Below are positions 6,175 to 10,547 of a stretch of DNA of 10,547 nucleotides, piece after piece. Positions within the stretch are counted from its first letter, which is position 1. Every line of letters begins with the position of its first letter. Position numbers and translations under genes: made by a program. The notes beneath the pieces were generated by a model. It had not been told where the DNA came from and did no database searches. It saw only the letters and a list, made by a program, of their open reading frames with translations. Origin of the DNA: Bacteroidota bacterium (GTDB lineage: Bacteria > Bacteroidota > Bacteroidia > Bacteroidales > B18-G4); contig QMPN01000093.1 in the NCBI GenBank assembly GCA_003648575.1, positions 1-10,547 of the forward strand, given 5' to 3'.

Positions 6175-7026
6175 CTATAATTTGATTGGGTATGGAGTTC
6201 CATCGATGTACACTACTGCATCATCATCACAGACTCCCTGGCCATAATCGAGTACGATCAGTGGCAGGTCTGAGTGCTGCAGTTCAATAATTCCGGCTTC
6301 GATCCAATAGCAGTTCAGTGCTACCTGCAGGCCTTCAATAATAGTGGCTGATAGTGTAGAGCCATTTGATGCCACCACATTGTGTGAGCCGGTGAGCATA
6401 TAAACATCATCCCACCAGAGGAAAGGTGTATTGTGTCCCTGGGCCCACTCACGCATGCGGTCACCAACCCAGGTGATCACACCGCCATCGGGCTTAACTA
6501 CCTGGCCGTCGACATGTATGGTCCATGTTGGGTTGTTATTGGTATTCAGACCCTGGTTAGTAGCGATCTTGGTACCGGTAAGCAGGTGGTTATTTACATA
6601 ATAATCTTCGAGGGAGGTAGTAATTACCGTACCAACAGCCCAGTAAGGTCCACTGTGCTCAACATGGATCTTACCTCTGCGCCATTTTCCGTCATTGCAT
6701 TCACAGTTTACATCGCCAAAGTCAATGGTGATGGTGAAAGGGAAACTCAGTGTGTCGATGGTCACGGTCACACATGGTCCCATGAAGATGGTATCCAACA
6801 CTATTCCTTTGTATGATTTTTCATTGTTACGCATAGCCTCATCAGTGATGTCGGTCAGCTCACTGAAAAGTTTATCGGCCAGTGCATCATCTTTGGTGGC
6901 ATCTACTTCTGCTTCACGATTATCTGATTGGTTTGGATCGGTTTCTTCATCCTTTGTGCATCCGGTATAAAGAATGGCCATTCCAGCCAATAAAAGCATT
7001 CCTAAAACTATTTTCCGTGTTTTCAT
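6175..7026 (-). CDS. Lipoprotein of unknown function, four-cysteine family (paralogue B)
   Basis: The protein is 283 aa. A signal peptide ends in a lipobox-like YTGC with Cys23, followed by a very acidic, Asp/Glu-rich linker (24-65) typical of Bacteroidota lipoproteins, where it may favour surface export. The mature domain looks beta-rich. It has four cysteines at 85, 108/110 (NCECND), 239 and 266, the basic turn KWRRGKIHVEHSG (114-126), DYYVNNHLLTG (141-151), CYWIEAG (239-245) and LDYGQGVCDDDA (259-270). I know this pattern as a recurring uncharacterised Bacteroidota lipoprotein, but I have no function for it. The neighbouring upstream gene has the same architecture and cysteine order, so the two are tandem paralogues that have diverged strongly. 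It is the last gene of the receptor operon and is followed by the terminator. Only four domain cysteines align with the paralogue, which suggests disulfides in the exported protein. Confidence 0.85.
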   Translation of the reverse strand: MKTRKIVLGMLLLAGMAILYTGCTKDEETDPNQSDNREAEVDATKDDALADKLFSELTDITDEAMRNNEKSYKGIVLDTIFMGPCVTVTIDTLSFPFTITIDFGDVNCECNDGKWRRGKIHVEHSGPYWAVGTVITTSLEDYYVNNHLLTGTKIATNQGLNTNNNPTWTIHVDGQVVKPDGGVITWVGDRMREWAQGHNTPFLWWDDVYMLTGSHNVVASNGSTLSATIIEGLQVALNCYWIEAGIIELQHSDLPLIVLDYGQGVCDDDAVVYIDGTPYPIKL

Positions 7027-7070
7027 AAGGGTTTGTTTTTAGTTAGTGGGTTGTATATTGGGGTTTTGGT

Positions 7071-7994
7071 TTAATACAAGGGTAAAAATATGGTTCCCGA
7101 ATGTCCCTGCTGTTGCCAGTCGAGGCGGTAGCGTGTAGGGCATTCTGAACCAGATATGGGTTCATTATTGCTGTTGTATCCGAAGGTAGCGGTAGCCTTG
7201 AGATGGTCTGCAGGGATCAAATAGATTTGTTCCCCGGAATATGGCAGCCATTGGCATGATTCTTTGAATACCACCGATTCTCCGATCTGCGTAAAAAACA
7301 TCTTTCCGTCCCTGTCTGTGCCCCAGGAGAGGAGGTTGCTATGACCCGGAGTAACTCCAAATCCGTTTACTGCCAGCATCAGGTTGCCAGGGGTTCCGCT
7401 GTACACCAGCATCTTGGCCAGGTGCCAGCCCCTGGGTGGTTTTCCGTTGAAAGAAATACTCACATGGGCGCTGTTTCTGTGGATCACAGTGTTCAGGCCG
7501 TTGCCAAGCAAGGCAGGAATACCTCCGCTCACATTTTCAATCTCCGACATACCATTGATTACCATCTTATTGTTGGTAAATACATTGGTTACCTCATAGT
7601 TGATAAAATGAATGTGAAGAAAAGCACCCGGGAATAACCAGTGGGTGTTTTGTTTGATCTTGATGTGCATCCTTCCCTTACGATATTTGGTTTGGGCACA
7701 GTTTAGACCATCATATGTAAGAAAGTGAATGATGGTATCATTCATGATAATGGTGGAGTCTAATGTTGCCCCACAGGGGATGCCCATCTTCAGCTTCCCT
7801 TCGGAGATAATCTGACCGGCATCGATAATGGCCTCATCCACATTATCCTCAACAGAATTGTCATCTTGCGATAGCTGTTGAACAGGGGATGAGTCAGGCT
7901 GAATTTCCTCCGGTTTATCCTTTTTGCATGCTGTCACTAAAGCAGCGGCAAGAAGGAAGAAGGTGAGCAGCCTGATGATTTTTCGCGGATTCAT
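7071..7994 (-). CDS. Lipoprotein of unknown function, four-cysteine family (paralogue A)
   Basis: The protein is 307 aa from the ATG at 7994. The frame is open to another ATG at 8030, but I prefer 7994 for three reasons. It gives a standard basic-hydrophobic signal peptide. It puts the lipobox LVTAC with the lipid cysteine at residue 23, exactly as in the downstream paralogue. It also leaves the same AAAACAA leader at the same distance from the start as in that gene. An acidic linker follows (about 24-60). The body has cysteines at 74, 99, 247 and 285, the basic turn KYRKGRMHIKIKQ (103-115), INYEVTNVFTNNKMVINGMS (131-150) and CQWLPYSGEQ (247-256). All are counterparts of segments in paralogue B. 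The C-terminus is longer and lacks the final Gly-Thr-Pro tail of paralogue B. It lies 42 nt after the DUF4249 gene and 44 nt before paralogue B, so they are probably co-transcribed. Function is unknown. Confidence 0.83.
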   Translation of the reverse strand: MNPRKIIRLLTFFLLAAALVTACKKDKPEEIQPDSSPVQQLSQDDNSVEDNVDEAIIDAGQIISEGKLKMGIPCGATLDSTIIMNDTIIHFLTYDGLNCAQTKYRKGRMHIKIKQNTHWLFPGAFLHIHFINYEVTNVFTNNKMVINGMSEIENVSGGIPALLGNGLNTVIHRNSAHVSISFNGKPPRGWHLAKMLVYSGTPGNLMLAVNGFGVTPGHSNLLSWGTDRDGKMFFTQIGESVVFKESCQWLPYSGEQIYLIPADHLKATATFGYNSNNEPISGSECPTRYRLDWQQQGHSGTIFLPLY

Positions 7995-8036
7995 AACGAC
8001 TTGTTTTAAATAGTACACTAACTTTTCCATTTACCC

Positions 8037-8879
8037 TTATTTAAAGTTTGTATTTTTTTCTGCAGTTACGATCAGAGACAATGAATTCACGGCACAGACG
8101 CCAAAAAATCCAAGAGCCCCATCACTTAAATTTGTGCTTACATTGGCAGGATCAGATGGGAAAACGCCCCCTTGCCAGCTGGTCTCAAGCAGCAATGAGC
8201 GAACGAAGGCAGCATGTTCCGGTGTTAATGAATACCTCCGCTGATCGATCTTACTCCCTGCCGGGAAAGATATTTGTTCCAGGGCCGGTGCAAAAACCTG
8301 GCTGACATCAAGGGTCGGGAGGGTATAAAAAAGCATCTTCTTCATGCAATCATCCAGATTTTCATTTTCATATCCCGGCACCGACGACCAATCGACCAGT
8401 ATCTCCCACATGGCAGGGTCCTCTGTTTCAAAAGAGCTTGCAACATAATCGATGCTGTAAAGCTCATCATCATCATTTTTTTTGTAGCTCAATTCCGGGA
8501 AAGCCTTACCGGTTACCATATAGGCCTGGGCACTGAAGATCTTTTCCTGGTAGAAGATGAGCAAGGAATAATTCTTATCCAGCTGTGCAGCTACAATACT
8601 ATCGGTGATATACCTGCCTGCTTCTTCCGCATCCTCATACAGTTGATAAGTAGCAACCTCATTGCTGATAATCACAACAGCCCCACTGATGGGGATGGTG
8701 GCGTCATTAAGCCCTGCCTTATTATTATGTATAAATATATATTGTGTTTTTGCTTCGCTGGTGATGATTCCATCCACCACGATGTAGTTGTTCCCATTTT
8801 CAGGTACACTCCAATCAGCCTCTTTCACGCATGCCGAAAGAATCAGTAATAGGGCGATATGTATCCAAACCCTTCTCAT
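8037..8879 (-). CDS. DUF4249-type outer-membrane lipoprotein
   Basis: The protein is 280 aa. A strong lipobox LSAC puts the lipid cysteine at residue 17. An N-terminal Ig-like beta region follows, with VVDGIITSE (34-42) and ISGAVVIISN...YQLYED (64-83), matching the usual start of DUF4249 proteins. The C-terminal motif NVSTNLSDGALGFFGV (246-261) is the family's best-conserved stretch. DUF4249 genes in Bacteroidota are usually found directly after a TonB-dependent receptor gene. That is so here: the receptor stop and this start share TAATG (8881-8877), which implies translational coupling and roughly matched amounts. A partner or lid-like role at the outer membrane is inferred from this pairing and has not been shown. 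A run of Asp (KKNDDDE, 133-139) lies in a loop. Confidence 0.87.
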   Translation of the reverse strand: MRRVWIHIALLLILSACVKEADWSVPENGNNYIVVDGIITSEAKTQYIFIHNNKAGLNDATIPISGAVVIISNEVATYQLYEDAEEAGRYITDSIVAAQLDKNYSLLIFYQEKIFSAQAYMVTGKAFPELSYKKNDDDELYSIDYVASSFETEDPAMWEILVDWSSVPGYENENLDDCMKKMLFYTLPTLDVSQVFAPALEQISFPAGSKIDQRRYSLTPEHAAFVRSLLLETSWQGGVFPSDPANVSTNLSDGALGFFGVCAVNSLSLIVTAEKNTNFK

Positions 8880-8881
8880 TA
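8877..8881 (-). promoter_or_regulatory. TAATG stop-start overlap coupling receptor and DUF4249 gene
   Basis: On the minus strand the receptor TAA (8881-8879) and the lipoprotein ATG (8879-8877) share one base. This arrangement usually lets ribosomes finishing the first gene re-initiate on the second, and it suits two products of one outer-membrane complex. Confidence 0.75.
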
Positions 8882-10547
8882 GAACTTGAATTGATAGTTA
8901 ATAGATGGTATGATCTCCGAGACCGACAGTGCTGTTGGAACCAGTTCCTGGGTCTGAGAGTGATCGGCGGGAACAACATAATCGCCATCAGCCTGCTCTA
9001 TCCTGTTAAAGCTCATGAAATATGGATTCGTTCGTCCATAGGCATTATACAGATTCAGGATCAAGTTGTGTTTATAACGCGATAATTCATTTTTATTCAG
9101 CCTGAAATTTGCCGACAAGTCTAATCGATGATAGCTGGGCAGTCGGTCGTTGTTCTTTTCCCCATACACGGGAACCGTATATCCGTTGTATTCATAGAAG
9201 CTCACCGGTGTCGAGATGGCTGCCCCGCTAAGTAATATCCAGTTGGCTGAGAATGTCCAGCGTTTCCTGGTGTCGTAAGAAACAAATACGGTTACATTGT
9301 GAGGCCTGTCTTGAAAAGCTCTGTATGATTCCCCGAAATTCACGCCCGGTGTTGTGACATAAATCCTTGAATAGGTATAACCAAGCCATCCGGTAAATTT
9401 CCCAAAGGGTTTCCTCAGCATGAACTCCAGGCCGTAGGAATATGCTTTTCCGGGGCGGATCTCTCCTTCGATCAAAGGGTTATACAGCATATTGGCATGA
9501 GGTGCATAGTCAATGTAGTTCTGATAATTTTTATAATAAGTTTCTGCCGAGAATTTGATCCTATCATTAAAGAAACCGGTGAAATAACCGAGGGAATACT
9601 GGTCGGCTTTCCTGGGCTTGATATTGGGTCCTGCAGGAACCCACACAGCCAGTGAAGTAAATGGGCTGATACTGTTGTTCAGCTCATTCAAAAACTGGGT
9701 TGTCCTGCTGTACCCTGCCTTGATGGAAGATCCCGGAGAGATCAGATAGGTAATATTTATTCGTGGCTCCAGGCTGGCAAATGAGGAATACACCGCATTA
9801 TTTTCCACATCGAAGGTGTCGATCACGTTGTAGTTGCCATCGAAATAGTACACAGTTGTTGGGCCCAAATCCTGCCATATGGGTAAGCGCAGGCCATATC
9901 GCAGGGTCACTTTTTTGCCGATATTCTGCTGATTCCCGGCATAGAAAGTGTATTCAACACAATTATAATTGGGTACTTCCTTCGCACCTTCCTCATCATC
10001 CAGGTTTACATTTCCTGCATCCAGGGCATGGGTGTTGATACTCATGCCGGCTGTAAAGGTATTGTTGGGGTTCAGGAACCAGGTAAAATCTGTTTTCAGG
10101 CTGATATTGGAGATGGAGGAATTCCAGTATTCTTTTTTGTTTTCCGACAGGTATAGTAAATATTGATACCGCGTCACATAAAAAGTTGTATTTGAGAATA
10201 ACTTTTTGTTAAATACATGGTTCCAGCGTAGGGTCCCCAATACATTGTTCCAGCTGATACCATAGGTTGTGATGGCAGAATAGGTTTTCCTTTCGAGTTG
10301 GTCATTTCCAATATAGAAGGTACCGAACAATCTGTTTCTGTCATTGAGTTTAAAATTCAGCTTTGCATTCAGGTCGAAGAAGCCCACCTTGACATTCTGG
10401 TTCTTGTAGTAAAGATTGGAAAGCCATTGCAGGGTTGAATACCTTCCGCCGAGGTAAAAAGAACTTTTGTCCTTTACCAGCGGCCCTTCTATGTATAGGG
10501 TGGAGGTATATGGCCCGAGATTACCCCCAAAGCCAAATCTTTTCTTA
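8879..10547 (-). CDS. TonB-dependent outer-membrane receptor, C-terminal 555 residues (5' end outside window)
   Basis: The frame runs open through the right edge, so this is a partial gene. A GTG at 10387 is internal rather than the true start, because 53 further in-frame codons precede it. These include YIEGPLVKDKSSFYLGGRYS, a typical transition into the first barrel strands of TonB-dependent receptors. The rest is amphipathic beta-strand with many Tyr/Phe/Trp, regular turns and NxxxRxR-like positions. Examples are GLRLPIWQDLGPTTVYY, FYSYDTRK-like strands, and SIKAGYSRTTQFLNELNNSI in the style of the Bacteroidota receptor barrel. The protein ends in SVSEIIPSINYQFKF, whose terminal Phe is the usual outer-membrane insertion signal. 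Plug and carboxypeptidase-like N-terminal domains are out of view. It is followed by DUF4249, so it probably imports a ligand with that lipoprotein. The substrate cannot be inferred. Confidence 0.93.
   Translation of the reverse strand, partial: KKRFGFGGNLGPYTSTLYIEGPLVKDKSSFYLGGRYSTLQWLSNLYYKNQNVKVGFFDLNAKLNFKLNDRNRLFGTFYIGNDQLERKTYSAITTYGISWNNVLGTLRWNHVFNKKLFSNTTFYVTRYQYLLYLSENKKEYWNSSISNISLKTDFTWFLNPNNTFTAGMSINTHALDAGNVNLDDEEGAKEVPNYNCVEYTFYAGNQQNIGKKVTLRYGLRLPIWQDLGPTTVYYFDGNYNVIDTFDVENNAVYSSFASLEPRINITYLISPGSSIKAGYSRTTQFLNELNNSISPFTSLAVWVPAGPNIKPRKADQYSLGYFTGFFNDRIKFSAETYYKNYQNYIDYAPHANMLYNPLIEGEIRPGKAYSYGLEFMLRKPFGKFTGWLGYTYSRIYVTTPGVNFGESYRAFQDRPHNVTVFVSYDTRKRWTFSANWILLSGAAISTPVSFYEYNGYTVPVYGEKNNDRLPSYHRLDLSANFRLNKNELSRYKHNLILNLYNAYGRTNPYFMSFNRIEQADGDYVVPADHSQTQELVPTALSVSEIIPSINYQFKF

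Noticed and set aside
7995..8030. 12-codon upstream extension of lipoprotein A
   Set aside because: It would push the lipid cysteine to residue 35 and leave only 6 nt after the DUF4249 stop. The 7994 start matches the paralogue exactly.
8274..8849. Plus-strand open frame (191 codons) opposite the DUF4249 gene
   Set aside because: It is fully antisense to a lipoprotein gene with lipobox and family motif, and its translation is Cys/His/Ile-rich without domain structure.
10385..10387. GTG as the start of the TonB receptor
   Set aside because: In-frame receptor-like sequence continues 53 codons upstream to the window edge, so the GTG is an internal valine.

Overview
The window looks like chromosomal DNA from a member of the Bacteroidota. 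Several things support this. Promoter-like TAnnTTTG elements (the Bacteroidota -7 consensus) sit just upstream of three genes. Starts are preceded by A-rich rather than Shine-Dalgarno leaders. There is a partial TonB-dependent receptor followed by a DUF4249-type lipoprotein, and a NusG paralogue of the UpxY type. I cannot name a genus from the sequence.

Region 1 (1-3427, + strand) is the end of a tightly spaced operon with gaps of 10-37 nt. It holds the last four codons of a probable cysD, then cysN (GTPase subunit of ATP sulfurylase), a wlbB/wbpD-type left-handed beta-helix N-acetyltransferase, a wlbA/wbpB-type UDP-GlcNAc-uronate 3-dehydrogenase, and a NusG-like antiterminator. The two sugar genes act in synthesis of UDP-2,3-diacetamido-2,3-dideoxy-glucuronic acid, a precursor of O-antigen or capsule. 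The antiterminator suggests a long surface-polysaccharide operon extending upstream of the window, and cysDN suggests that sulfate activation is transcribed with it.

Region 2 (3428-5020) holds a small hotdog-fold thioesterase on the minus strand, tail-to-tail with the nusG-like gene, and a divergent MscS-type channel on the plus strand. A 128-bp intergenic region between them carries two outward-facing TATCTTTG elements.

Region 3 (5021-10547, - strand) starts, in transcription order, at the right edge. A partial TonB-dependent receptor overlaps a DUF4249 lipoprotein by TAATG and is followed by two tandem, divergent but homologous four-cysteine lipoproteins, ending at a rho-independent terminator (about 6080-6107). 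This looks like one outer-membrane uptake or surface-lipoprotein operon. Beyond the terminator lies a separately promoted gene for an exported protein of unknown function, which converges on the MscS gene across a short spacer with a 14-nt-period direct repeat.

No tRNA, rRNA, CRISPR array, insertion sequence or integrase was seen, and no gene-free stretch exceeds about 130 bp. The least described parts are the two-lipoprotein extension of the TonB/DUF4249 operon and the pairing of sulfate activation with diacetamido-uronate synthesis under a 3'-terminal NusG paralogue.
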